A stretch of 8,755 nucleotides of DNA from Verrucomicrobia bacterium UBA673 (GTDB lineage Bacteria; Verrucomicrobiota; Verrucomicrobiia; Limisphaerales; UBA1096): the NCBI GenBank assembly GCA_002299785.1, contig DBNL01000143.1, positions 1-8,755 on the forward strand, written 5' to 3'. The notes under the pieces are model-generated. The model saw nothing but the letters and a program-made list of their open reading frames with translations. It was not told the origin of the DNA and made no database searches. Every line of letters begins with the position of its first letter. Within the stretch, counting starts at the first letter, position 1. This document shows, in pieces, positions 1 through 7,208 of the stretch. Both the position numbers and the translations under genes were made by a program.

Positions 1-601
1 TCGGTTGGAAAAGTTTTGCGTCGTGACCGTAATGGATTGGGTGGAGCCGTTCGGCGGCATATCCGGTTTCAGCGAAGCGGCGGGCGAGTTCGTCGGAGAC
101 AGTGAGCACGGCGTCGGCGTCGTGGCGCTTGGGTAGTGTAAGTTCGTACGCCATCAGGCGGCGCAGCACGAAGCGTGGCATCGCCCAAGCGGGCCACGAC
201 TCCATAAAGCCGGTGAGGAAATCGAGAAAGTTCATCACTACCGGCACGCCAAGATCGGCCTTGAGCTTGCCGGCGGCGACAGCGGAGATGGCGTGCTGCG
301 ACAGGATGGCATCGAACGAGATGTCGCGCGCGGTGCGTCGAACGAGCCTCCGGAGCCCGCCGGGGTAGGCGAGGTACTTGAGTGATCGAAGCCGGGTGTA
401 TCGCCCCATTTCCCAGCCGGTGAAGGGGTGGACGGTGATGCCAAAACGCGCGGCGACGGCGTCGCGATCGGGGAAGTCCGGACAGAACAGGTGCACCTCG
501 TGGCCGCGCTGGGTGAGTTCGCTGACGAGGTAGTTGGCTTCTGCCGAGCCGCCGCCGCTGGGCGGATAAAACGGTTCGTGCGTGAGCAGGGCCAATCTCA
601 T
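1..601 (-). CDS. Glycosyltransferase, GT4-like (GT-B fold), N-terminal part; runs off the left edge
   Basis: Reading the reverse strand from the ATG at 601 gives 200 open codons up to the window edge. The product begins MRLALLTHEPFYPPSGGGSA. A beta strand, then a proline/glycine-rich loop (residues 12-19), a helix and the motif RGHEVHLFCP (32-41) are the signature of the N-terminal Rossmann domain of GT-B enzymes, especially family GT4, which move a sugar from a nucleotide-sugar donor to a lipid, glycan or protein acceptor. DADAVLTVSDELARRF (161-176) and the following HPIHYGHDAKLFQP (187-200) match the end of that domain and the linker, so the donor-binding C-terminal half lies outside the window. 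There is no signal peptide, so it should be cytoplasmic or membrane-associated. The start lies 22 bases after the peptidase stop, with no obvious Shine-Dalgarno sequence, which suggests translational coupling. The family call is firm; donor and acceptor cannot be told. Confidence 0.85.
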   Translation of the reverse strand, partial: MRLALLTHEPFYPPSGGGSAEANYLVSELTQRGHEVHLFCPDFPDRDAVAARFGITVHPFTGWEMGRYTRLRSLKYLAYPGGLRRLVRRTARDISFDAILSQHAISAVAAGKLKADLGVPVVMNFLDFLTGFMESWPAWAMPRFVLRRLMAYELTLPKRHDADAVLTVSDELARRFAETGYAAERLHPIHYGHDAKLFQP

Positions 602-623
602 CTCGCGGGAGTGTGCCGCGAAA

Positions 624-1784
624 TCATGGCAGCGACAAAAGGAATCGCGTCAGCATGTCGGTGCCGCGTTCGAGTTGCTCGACGGCAATCCACTCGTCGG
701 CCGTGTGCGCCTGCGCAATATCGCCCGGCCCCCAGACGACGGTCGGGATGCCGGCGCCGGCGAGATTGGCGGCGTCGCAGTAGTAATCGACGCCGATCGG
801 TTTTTTCTGCCGGCCCACGCGCATGAAGTTACGTACCCATGGCAGGCCAGGGTCGGTCTCGAGCGCGGGACAGGTGAAGTCCTTGACGTCGATCAGCTTG
901 GCCTTGAGGCCGCGTTTGCCCAGCACGCCAAGGATTTCGCGGCGGATTTTAGCGAATGTTTCGCCTGGGAGAGTGCGCCGGTCGAGGTCGACTTCGCAGT
1001 GGTCGGGGACGATGTTCGGCTGCGCGCCGCCGCGGATTGTGCCGGTGTTGATCGTCGCGTGACCAAGCAGCGGGTGGCGGCGTTTGCGCAGCAACGCGGC
1101 GTAGTCAGTCTCGATGGCGACGATGCACTGGGCGAGCGAGTGGATGGCGTTGCGGCCCAGCTCGGGGCGCGCGCCGTGGGCGGCCTTGCCGGTGGCGATG
1201 AGTCGCAGCCAGAGGTCGCCCTTGTGCGCGGTGACGACTTTGCAGCGGGTCGGCTCGCCGACCAGTGAGAGGTCGGCTTTCATTCGCAGCTTGGCGAAGG
1301 CGCGCGAGCCGGTCTGGTTGCATTCCTCGTCCATCAAGCCGACGAAAACGATCTCGGTTTCGCTCGGGCGGCGTTTGCGCTTAGCCACGTTCTCGAGCGC
1401 GCGGAACATCGCGGCGACGCTGCCCTTCGTGTCGCACGCGCCCCGGCCGTGCAGCTTGTTGCCCTTTTTTGTGGGGCGATAAATTTTTGGGTCGTCGCCG
1501 CCGACGGTGTCGAGGTGGGGCGCGAGGATGATGCGGTGCCGCACCTGGCCAAGCGGCGAGAGCCGGACGATCAGGTTGTCGCTCCCCGGCGCGACCGGCT
1601 GGCGCTCAACATCGAGTCTGGCCTTGGCGGCACGCTTGGCGAGGTAATCGGCGACTTTGGCTTCGCCGGCGTGCGGTTCGCCCGGCGGCAGGAAGGCGGC
1701 ATTGACGCTGGGCAGTGCGATCAGGTCGCGCAGGAGCTGGAGGGATTGGCTCACGGCGTGCGTTCTACCCCGAGCCGGTGCCAC
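624..1784 (-). CDS. M20-family metallopeptidase / deacylase (ArgE/DapE/CPG2-like)
   Basis: A 386-residue dinuclear-zinc amidohydrolase of the M20 clan, a family that removes acyl groups from amino acids (ArgE, DapE) or cleaves small peptides. All catalytic residues are visible: HLDTV (H90, D92), GRGACDTKG with bridging D118, DEE (152-154; general base E153, zinc ligand E154), GEPT with E177, and AHTADEW near the end with H360. The dimerisation domain carries AAHGARPE with H203. The GEPT followed by VTAHKG resembles ArgE-type enzymes, but the substrate is not certain, and no arginine or lysine biosynthesis gene is nearby. There is no signal peptide. The start is GTG at 1784 because GGAAGA sits 6 bases upstream; TTG at 1790 (two residues longer) and GTG at 1754 (ten shorter) are alternatives. 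It is the third gene of the reverse-strand block, 22 bases after the DUF1501 stop and 22 bases before the glycosyltransferase. Confidence 0.9.
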   Translation of the reverse strand: MAPARGRTHAVSQSLQLLRDLIALPSVNAAFLPPGEPHAGEAKVADYLAKRAAKARLDVERQPVAPGSDNLIVRLSPLGQVRHRIILAPHLDTVGGDDPKIYRPTKKGNKLHGRGACDTKGSVAAMFRALENVAKRKRRPSETEIVFVGLMDEECNQTGSRAFAKLRMKADLSLVGEPTRCKVVTAHKGDLWLRLIATGKAAHGARPELGRNAIHSLAQCIVAIETDYAALLRKRRHPLLGHATINTGTIRGGAQPNIVPDHCEVDLDRRTLPGETFAKIRREILGVLGKRGLKAKLIDVKDFTCPALETDPGLPWVRNFMRVGRQKKPIGVDYYCDAANLAGAGIPTVVWGPGDIAQAHTADEWIAVEQLERGTDMLTRFLLSLP

Positions 1785-1790
1785 GGGCAA

Positions 1791-1796
1791 TCTTCC
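1791..1796 (-). promoter_or_regulatory. Shine-Dalgarno site of the M20 peptidase gene
   Basis: On the reverse strand, GGAAGA lies 6 bases before GTG at 1784 and abuts TTG at 1790. The spacing is normal for the GTG and too short for the TTG, so this site decides the start. It lies in the 22-base gap after the DUF1501 stop. Confidence 0.55.
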
Positions 1797-1806
1797 GCTT
1801 GGGTGG

Positions 1807-3204
1807 TCAGGCGATGATGTCGTGGGCGACGTTGCCGTGGACGTCGGTCAGTCGGAAGTCGCGGCCGGCGTATTTATAGGTCAGCGCCTCGTGATCGAGT
1901 CCCAGCAGGTGGAGGATCGTCGCGTGCAGATCGTGGAAGTGCATGCGGTTTTCCACTGCAGCAACGCCGTGCTCGTCGGTCGCGCCGTAGGTCATGCCTC
2001 CCTTCACACCGCCGCCGGCCATCCAGAAACTGAAGCCGGTGGAGTTGTGGTCGCGCCCGTCGTTCTGCTTGATGTGTGGCGTGCGGCCGAACTCGCCGCC
2101 CCAGACGACGAGTGTCTCGTCGAGCAGTCCGCGTTCCTTTAGATCCCGCAGCAGGGCGGCCAACGGCTGGTCGGTCGCGGCGCAGTTGCGAGTGAGCGCG
2201 GAGTTGAGGTTGCGATGCTGATCCCAGTTGCCGTGCGCCACCTCGATGAACCGGACGCCGGCCTCGGCGAAGCGACGCGCCATCAGGCATTGGCGTCCGA
2301 AATTCTCGGTGGCGCGGTTGCCGATGCCGTAATTGTTGAGCGTGGCCCGGCTTTCATCGCCGATGTCCATCAGCTCCGGCACGGCCGACTGCATGCGGAA
2401 CGCGAGTTCGTACGACTCGATGACGCCCTCGATCTGCGAGCTTTGTTTTTTGCGCTCGAGCAGGTCGCGGTTCAGCGACTGGACAAAGTCGAGTTGCTTA
2501 CGTTGCAGCTTCCCGGAGACCTGCTGGTTGTCGAGGTTGCGCAGCGAAGCGGTGCGGATGTTCTGGTTGAACTGCCCAATCTTGGTGCCCTGATAAAACG
2601 CCGGCAGAAAGGCGCTGCCGTAATTCTGCGCGCCGCCGACGTTGTCCGGCGGGCAGAGCGAGATGAAGCCGGGGAGGTTTTGATTCTCGGTGCCCAGGCC
2701 GTACAGTACCCAGGCGCCCATCGACGGCCGCACGAACTGGAAGCTACCGGTGTGCAGTTGCAAAAAACTCTGGGGATGCGCCGGTACGGAGGAGTGCATG
2801 CCGTTAAGCAGGCAGAGGTCGTCGGCGTGTTCGGCCAGGCTCGGGAACAGCTCGGAAATTCTCAGGCCGCCCTGACCGTGCTGCTTGAATTTCCACGGCG
2901 ACGGCATGAGTTCGCGGTTGCGAAACTTGGGCAGTTGCTTGCCCTCGTCGCGGGCGAGCGCCGGCTTGTAGTCGAATGTGTCAACGTGCGACGGGCCGCC
3001 GCGCATGCAGCAGAAGATCACGCGCTTGGCCTTGGGCAGAAAGTGCGGGCGCCTGGAGGCGAGCGGCCTGTCGGCCGCGGCCTGTGCGGTGCTCATCCCG
3101 GCAAAGGCCATGTAGCCGAAGCCGGCCGAGAGACCGCTGAGCATGTCGCGGCGCGACAGCAAATAGCGGTGGTTACCGCAGTTGCTATTGTTCCAGTTGT
3201 TCAT
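1807..3204 (-). CDS. DUF1501 family protein, Tat-exported
   Basis: A 465-residue member of DUF1501, a family related to the alkaline phosphatase/sulfatase superfamily and very common in Planctomycetota and Verrucomicrobiota; its biochemical activity is not established. The N-terminus has a twin-arginine signal: LSRRDML (residues 16-22), a weakly hydrophobic stretch (24-40) and an AQA cleavage site (40-42). Family hallmarks follow: FCCMRGGPSHVDTFDYK (64-80), LCLLNGMHSSVPAHP (130-144), WGGEFGRTP (368-376), GRDHN (383-387) and a histidine-rich MHFHDLHATILHLLGLDH (421-438). The reading frame is open upstream to 3315, but the extension has no family features, overlaps the preceding gene and runs through a palindrome, so ATG 3204 is chosen; its ribosome-binding site is weak. 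It follows the PSD1 gene by 53 bases, the usual partnership for these two families. The C-terminus looks complete. Confidence 0.92.
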   Translation of the reverse strand: MNNWNNSNCGNHRYLLSRRDMLSGLSAGFGYMAFAGMSTAQAAADRPLASRRPHFLPKAKRVIFCCMRGGPSHVDTFDYKPALARDEGKQLPKFRNRELMPSPWKFKQHGQGGLRISELFPSLAEHADDLCLLNGMHSSVPAHPQSFLQLHTGSFQFVRPSMGAWVLYGLGTENQNLPGFISLCPPDNVGGAQNYGSAFLPAFYQGTKIGQFNQNIRTASLRNLDNQQVSGKLQRKQLDFVQSLNRDLLERKKQSSQIEGVIESYELAFRMQSAVPELMDIGDESRATLNNYGIGNRATENFGRQCLMARRFAEAGVRFIEVAHGNWDQHRNLNSALTRNCAATDQPLAALLRDLKERGLLDETLVVWGGEFGRTPHIKQNDGRDHNSTGFSFWMAGGGVKGGMTYGATDEHGVAAVENRMHFHDLHATILHLLGLDHEALTYKYAGRDFRLTDVHGNVAHDIIA

Positions 3205-3228
3205 CGTTCTGTTTTTGTCTGGTGCGAG

Positions 3229-3250
3229 GCCGCGCTTGGCCAAGCGCGGC
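3229..3250. repeat. Perfect 22-base GC-rich palindrome between the PSD1 and DUF1501 genes
   Basis: The 22 bases read the same on both strands, with core CGCTTGGCCAAGCG; the 20 inner bases are CCGCGCTTGGCCAAGCGCGG. In the reverse-strand transcript it could form a strong hairpin in the 53-base gap. No T-run follows on either strand, so it is not a standard intrinsic terminator. It could be a processing or stabilising hairpin, an operator for a dimeric regulator, or a REP-like dispersed repeat. Bases 3233-3250 are identical to 5622-5639. Read in frame from either strand it encodes PRLAKRG, which creates spurious upstream extensions of open frames. Confidence 0.85.
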
Positions 3251-3257
3251 TGGTTTG

Positions 3258-5720
3258 TCAATCGATATAGCGGAACTCCGCGCTGGCAAGGAGTGCCTGG
3301 CAAAGCACTGTCCATTGGCCGGGGCGGTCTTTCTCCTCGGCGACGGAGTTTAAAAATTCATGGGCCTTCGACACTTCGTCGTCGGTGGCCGCGCGCGCGA
3401 ACGCCAGCTCGTAGGCTAGGCGGATACCGTCCGGCCTGCCCTCGGCCGTGTCCATCACGCGCTTGGCCATGTTGAACGCCTGCCCGATTACGAACGGGTT
3501 GTTCATGAGGTAAAGCGCCTGGGTCGGTACGGTGGTTTCGTTTCGTTTGCCGACGATGAGGCTCGGCTCGGCGGTGTCGAACAGCCGCATCATCTCCGGC
3601 AGGGCGTTGCGCAGGATCGGCAGATACACGCTGCGCTGGCTGGTGTTGCGTTGCATCTGGCTCAATTGGCGCTGGGCGCGGCCGACGTTGACGTTGCCGA
3701 GCTTGGTCACCACTGAGCCTCCGGCCGGTTGGCGGTCCAGCCGGCCGCTGGTGGCGAGCATTGCGTCGCGCAATGCCTCGGCACCGAGACGCTTGTGGTT
3801 CATGCGCCAGAGGAAGCGGTTGCTCGGGTCGGCTGAGGCGTTGGCTTCCGCTGTGTCGCTAGAGAGTTGGTAGGTTCGGCTGAGCACCATTTCGCGAATC
3901 ATCGACTTGACCGACCAGTCATGTCCTACAAAGCGCACCGCGAGGTAGTCGAGCAGCCCGGGGTGTGTGGGGCGTTCTCCGGTAGCGCCGAAGTTGTCCA
4001 TCGTGCGCACGATGCCCGCGCCGAAGAGTTGGTGCCAAATGCGGTTGGCCATCACGCGCGAGGTGAGCGGGTTATCCGATTGCGTGAGCCAATTGGCCAG
4101 TTGCAGGCGGCCGCTTGAGCGGTTGGTGATTGGGTACGCCTTCACGCCGTCCATGACCTGAGGGAAGCCGCGTTTCACGGTCTGGCCCTGGTTGCGGATT
4201 TCGCCGCGAACCAGCACCCGTGCGTCGCCGATCCGGCCGTCGCGCACGCCCATCGCGTAGTCGGCGTCCGGCGATTTCTTCTCGAGGCTCTTGATGTTTG
4301 CTTGGGCGTCGCGGATGTCGCGGGTGAGAGCGCGCATGCGCGTTCGTTCGTTGCCGGTGGCGTTGCTCCCCTTTTCCCGGTATTCCCGCATTTCCTCCTC
4401 CATGATGAGGAGACGACCGTTGAGCCGGTACAGGCTTTTGTCGTGTTTGCGGATTTTCTCGGCGCGCTCCGCCTCGTTGCCGGCGATGGCGTGCAGGTCG
4501 GACGCTTGGCGGTTGCCCTGTCCATTCACCGTACCGTAAAGCGCATCTGTGCTGCGAAAGATGCCGGCCATCGCGTAGTAGTCCCGGGTCGGGATCGGGT
4601 CAAACTTGTGGTCGTGGCAGCGGGCGCACGAGACAGTCAGGCCGAGGAACGCCCGCGTCGTCACGTCGATCTGCTCATCGACGACGTCGAGCTTGAAGAG
4701 TACCTTATTGCCTTGGTTCAGCGGCTTGGGTCCAAGTGCGAGGAAGCCGGTGGCGACCAGTTCCTCGTCTGTCGGTTCGCGTTTGTCGCGGCCAAGAAGG
4801 TCGCCGGCAACCTGTTCCCGCACGAACCGGCGAAACGACTTGTCGTCGTTAAACGAGTCGATCACGTAGTCGCGGTAGCGCCATGCGTGAGGGTAGGTGA
4901 AGTTGCGCTCCATTCCGTTGGACTCGCTGTAGCGGGCGACGTCGAGCCAGTGCCGCCCCCAGTGCTCGCCGAAGTGCGGCGAGCGCAACAACTCGTCGAC
5001 GACTTTCTCGAAGGCGTTCGCCGACGTGTCACTCAAAAACGCGGCAACCTGTCCCGGCGAGGGCGGTAGACCGATCAGGTCAAAGTAAGTCCGGCGGATG
5101 AGTTCGTGGCGAGTGGCATCGCGCACTGGCGACAGGTTGTTCTCCTCCAGCTTGGCCAGGACGAAGCGGTCGATCTCGCCCCTTGGCCAAGTTTTGTCGG
5201 CGACTTCCGGCGTGTCCGGCGTGTCCGGCGGAATGAACGACCAAAACTTGCGGCCGGCCTCTATGTCGATCTTGCTTTTGACCGGGTTGCCTCCGTTGGC
5301 GACGCGCGGGTCGGGCGCACCCATCCGGATCCACTTGGCGAAATTGTTGGCGACCCGCCCGGAGAGCTTGTCGCGGGGTGGCATCTTCAGTTTGCCGTCA
5401 CGCCGGATCGCCTGTAGTAACCGGCTTTCGGCTGGTTTGCCGGGGACGATCACCGGGCCGGATTCGCCGCCGCTGAGCATGCCCTGCTTCGAGTCAAGAA
5501 ACAGCTCGCCCTTGAGGTTGCGGGCCTCGGCCGAGTGGCACTGGTAGCAGTTGTTCGCCAGCACCGGCCGGATGTTTTTCTCGAAAAATGCCATGCCAGC
5601 GGCGTCCGACTTGGCGGCATCCGCTTGGCCAAGCGCGGCCACGGCCGCGAACGCGGTCCCGAAAATTTTGATTTTATTTATGACTTTCAAAAACACAGCC
5701 GAAAAAAAGTAACGACGCAT
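3258..5720 (-). CDS. PSCyt1-PSCyt2(DUF1549)-PSD1(DUF1553) planctomycete cytochrome-type protein, exported
   Basis: An 820-residue exported protein with the standard three-domain layout. After a signal sequence (basic residues at 2-18, hydrophobic 19-31, ADA cleavage near 33-35) comes PSCyt1 at about 44-130, with the haem c motif CYQCH (58-62) and GKLKMPP (109-115). DUF1549 follows at about 180-390, with WPRGEIDRFVLAKLE, HWGRHWLDVARYSESNG (253-269) and a second haem-type motif CARCHDHKFDP (365-375). Residues 415-482 are charged and helix-rich, probably a coiled coil. DUF1553 runs from about 535 to 800, with NPLTSRVMANRIWHQLFG (550-567) and TVPTQALYLMNNPF (730-743). The family's function is unproven; two c-haem sites imply electron transfer in the periplasm, and PSD1 proteins are often found near polymer-degradation genes. 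ATG 5720 is chosen because the open frame upstream to 6059 runs antisense through the polymerase. GTG or TTG codons 9 and 11 are possible later starts. First gene of the reverse-strand block. Confidence 0.92.
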   Translation of the reverse strand: MRRYFFSAVFLKVINKIKIFGTAFAAVAALGQADAAKSDAAGMAFFEKNIRPVLANNCYQCHSAEARNLKGELFLDSKQGMLSGGESGPVIVPGKPAESRLLQAIRRDGKLKMPPRDKLSGRVANNFAKWIRMGAPDPRVANGGNPVKSKIDIEAGRKFWSFIPPDTPDTPEVADKTWPRGEIDRFVLAKLEENNLSPVRDATRHELIRRTYFDLIGLPPSPGQVAAFLSDTSANAFEKVVDELLRSPHFGEHWGRHWLDVARYSESNGMERNFTYPHAWRYRDYVIDSFNDDKSFRRFVREQVAGDLLGRDKREPTDEELVATGFLALGPKPLNQGNKVLFKLDVVDEQIDVTTRAFLGLTVSCARCHDHKFDPIPTRDYYAMAGIFRSTDALYGTVNGQGNRQASDLHAIAGNEAERAEKIRKHDKSLYRLNGRLLIMEEEMREYREKGSNATGNERTRMRALTRDIRDAQANIKSLEKKSPDADYAMGVRDGRIGDARVLVRGEIRNQGQTVKRGFPQVMDGVKAYPITNRSSGRLQLANWLTQSDNPLTSRVMANRIWHQLFGAGIVRTMDNFGATGERPTHPGLLDYLAVRFVGHDWSVKSMIREMVLSRTYQLSSDTAEANASADPSNRFLWRMNHKRLGAEALRDAMLATSGRLDRQPAGGSVVTKLGNVNVGRAQRQLSQMQRNTSQRSVYLPILRNALPEMMRLFDTAEPSLIVGKRNETTVPTQALYLMNNPFVIGQAFNMAKRVMDTAEGRPDGIRLAYELAFARAATDDEVSKAHEFLNSVAEEKDRPGQWTVLCQALLASAEFRYID
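5212..5229. repeat. Tandem 9-base repeat in the PSD1 gene linker
   Basis: GTGTCCGGC occurs twice head to tail, preceded by a degenerate copy ACTTCCGGC. On the coding (reverse) strand it encodes the DTPDTPE stretch (around residues 166-172) between PSCyt1 and DUF1549. This is a short proline-rich linker, probably made by replication slippage. Confidence 0.8.
5622..5639. repeat. Second copy of the CGCTTGGCCAAGCGCGGC palindromic element
   Basis: These 18 bases are identical to 3233-3250. Here only the inner 14 bases (5622-5635) are a perfect palindrome. The copy lies inside the PSD1 gene and encodes part of AALGQA at the end of the signal peptide, a region tolerant of sequence change. Confidence 0.75.
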
Positions 5721-5826
5721 TCCGCCCCAGTATTCACTAAAAAGCAACCCTGTTTTGCGCCAATTTGTCCCGGCTGGGGCTGGCGGATTGACGGGGCTTG
5801 GCTTGGTTGCGACCCTCGTTACCACT
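5721..5826. other. Divergent intergenic region between the PSD1 and polymerase genes
   Basis: About 106 bases separate the two divergent starts, so promoters for both transcription units should lie here or just inside the genes. The half next to the PSD1 start is AT-richer than its surroundings. I see no convincing -35/-10 pair; TTGACG at 5788-5793 lacks a -10 partner. No LexA-like dyad is visible, so SOS control of the polymerase is not supported by sequence. If the polymerase starts at TTG 5755, the gap shrinks to 34 bases. Confidence 0.4.
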
Positions 5827-7143
5827 GTGTCCGAGGCTCCACAACTCCGCATCCTGCACGTCGACGGCGACACGTTTTTCGCCAGTTGCGAGATCGCGAT
5901 GGACGCGTCGCTCTCGGGCCGACCGGTGTGGGTCGGCGGTGGCCGCAAGGGCGACGGCATTGTCATCGCCGCCAACCGCCTAGCCAAGCGCTTCGGCATC
6001 AAGACCGGCACCGCATGTTTCGAGGCCAAGCGCCTCTGCCCGCACGGTGTCCTGGCCAAGCCGCATTACGACGATTATCGCCGCATCTCCCGCAACATGT
6101 TCCGCGTGATGGAACGCTACACGCCGACACTACTACCGGCGTCGATCGACGAGGGCTTTTTGGATCTCACCGCGATGGAGCGCTACGTCTGGCGTAGTCC
6201 TTCGGCGGCGGATTACGTGAATCGGCTGCGCGAGGAGATCGAGCGCACAGTCGGCGTACCGGTGTCGGCCGGCTTGGGCGGCTCGATGTGGGCTGCCAAG
6301 CTGGCGACGAGCGCGGCCAAGCCGGGGTTCTGCGAAATACCGCTCGGCCGCGAGCGGGAGTTTTTGGCAGATCGGCCACTCAGCGAACTCGCCGGCTGCG
6401 GCAAACAGCGTGAGCGTTCACTCGCCGCGCTCGGTACGAAAACGTTCGGCGATGTGGCGAAGATGCCGTCGATATTGCTGCGAAAACGCTTCGGTATTTG
6501 GGGGCAGCAACTGTGGCTGTTCTCTCGCGGCGAATGGACTGAGCCGGTCCGGGGCAAGGAGAAAGATCGCACCACGATTTCCAGTAGCACTACGCTTCCG
6601 GTGGACGAGTCGGACTACGACGCGGGGCTGATTTTTCTGCTGAGCGAAGCTGCACGACTGACCGGTCAACTCCGCCGCGAAGGCCAGCAGGCGCGGGAAC
6701 TGTTCGTCAGTATTCGATTCAGCGACTTTGAGCGAGCGGAAAGTCAGCATCGGTTTCAGCATCCGCAGTTTCGCAACTCTGTCATTAACGAAGTCATGGA
6801 GCAGCTTTATTGGGACGCTATGCGCGGCGCACATAAGGCGATCCGGCAAATCAGCCTTACTTTCACTAACCTGCATCGGCTTGACACTCAGCCGACCTTG
6901 TGGGGGAGCACAGAGGCCGAGCGCTGGGGAGCGATCGACGACGCCCTTCAACTGCTCGAGCGGCGGTACGGTAAAAACGCCATCATGACCGGCGCTCAAT
7001 TTGCCCTCAAAAACCGAAATGATTTTTTCAAAGTCTCCTCGCCTAAATGCCCCTTCGGCACGCGCGAAGCCAACCAACCCGACTGCATTAAACTCGACCC
7101 CAGAATACCCAATCGCTATATTAAAAAATTGGTATGTATCTAA
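5827..7143 (+). CDS. dinB: Y-family translesion DNA polymerase (DinB/UmuC-like)
   Basis: A 438-residue Y-family polymerase, which copies damaged DNA with low fidelity and no proofreading. Motif I is HVDGDTFFASCE (residues 11-22), with metal ligands D13 and D15 and probable steric-gate F18; SCE is more like UmuC than DinB. The second catalytic pair is in SIDEGFLD (106-113; D108, E109). GLGGSMWAAKLATSAAKPG (149-167) matches the conserved palm segment with two lysines, and a helix-hairpin-helix-like thumb follows (about 183-240). Little-finger region about 245-400, with a likely beta-clamp motif QPTLW (355-359). Where most DinB proteins have NYEAR, this one has NRLAK (50-54). The last 35 residues contain three cysteines (408, 420, 437) and look unlike the usual tail. 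GTG 5827 is chosen because family similarity begins there; TTG 5755 would add 24 unconserved residues. Neither start has a clear Shine-Dalgarno. The sulfatase follows on the same strand. Confidence 0.9.
   Translation: MSEAPQLRILHVDGDTFFASCEIAMDASLSGRPVWVGGGRKGDGIVIAANRLAKRFGIKTGTACFEAKRLCPHGVLAKPHYDDYRRISRNMFRVMERYTPTLLPASIDEGFLDLTAMERYVWRSPSAADYVNRLREEIERTVGVPVSAGLGGSMWAAKLATSAAKPGFCEIPLGREREFLADRPLSELAGCGKQRERSLAALGTKTFGDVAKMPSILLRKRFGIWGQQLWLFSRGEWTEPVRGKEKDRTTISSSTTLPVDESDYDAGLIFLLSEAARLTGQLRREGQQARELFVSIRFSDFERAESQHRFQHPQFRNSVINEVMEQLYWDAMRGAHKAIRQISLTFTNLHRLDTQPTLWGSTEAERWGAIDDALQLLERRYGKNAIMTGAQFALKNRNDFFKVSSPKCPFGTREANQPDCIKLDPRIPNRYIKKLVCI
6889..6903 (+). other. Putative beta sliding-clamp binding motif (QPTLW) in the polymerase
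   Basis: These codons encode QPTLW (residues 355-359), followed by GSTEAERWGAIDDALQLLERRYG. Many Y-family proteins have QLSLF at this place, just before a similar helix ending in RERFG. The Q-x-x-L-aromatic pattern fits a clamp-binding peptide. This is inference from position and pattern only. Confidence 0.45.
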
Positions 7144-7208
7144 AGCCGCCCCAACCGCTTGACTTCTTTTTCTTTCAACTGGTCGGCTGTGCCGATAAGT
7201 TTAGGCGC

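Noticed and set aside
2215..3270. Long forward open frame (351 codons) opposite the DUF1501 gene
   Set aside because: It lies antisense to a well-supported gene in GC-rich DNA, shows no recognisable domain, and is low-complexity in V, A, R and L. It is a shadow of the reverse-strand codon usage.
3205..3315. Upstream extension of the DUF1501 protein by 37 residues
   Set aside because: It overlaps the end of the PSD1 gene, reads through the palindrome and would place the Tat signal far inside the protein.
4302..5069. Forward open frame of 255 codons opposite the PSD1 gene
   Set aside because: Antisense to conserved DUF1549 coding sequence, with no motif of its own.
5721..6059. Upstream extension of the PSD1 reading frame by 113 codons
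   Set aside because: It runs antisense through the polymerase catalytic motifs and has no cytochrome or DUF1549 features. A signal peptide begins at ATG 5720.
7141..7208. Promoter in the polymerase-sulfatase gap (TTGACT near 7159)
   Set aside because: No acceptable -10 element lies 15-19 bases downstream; the hexamer alone is not enough.
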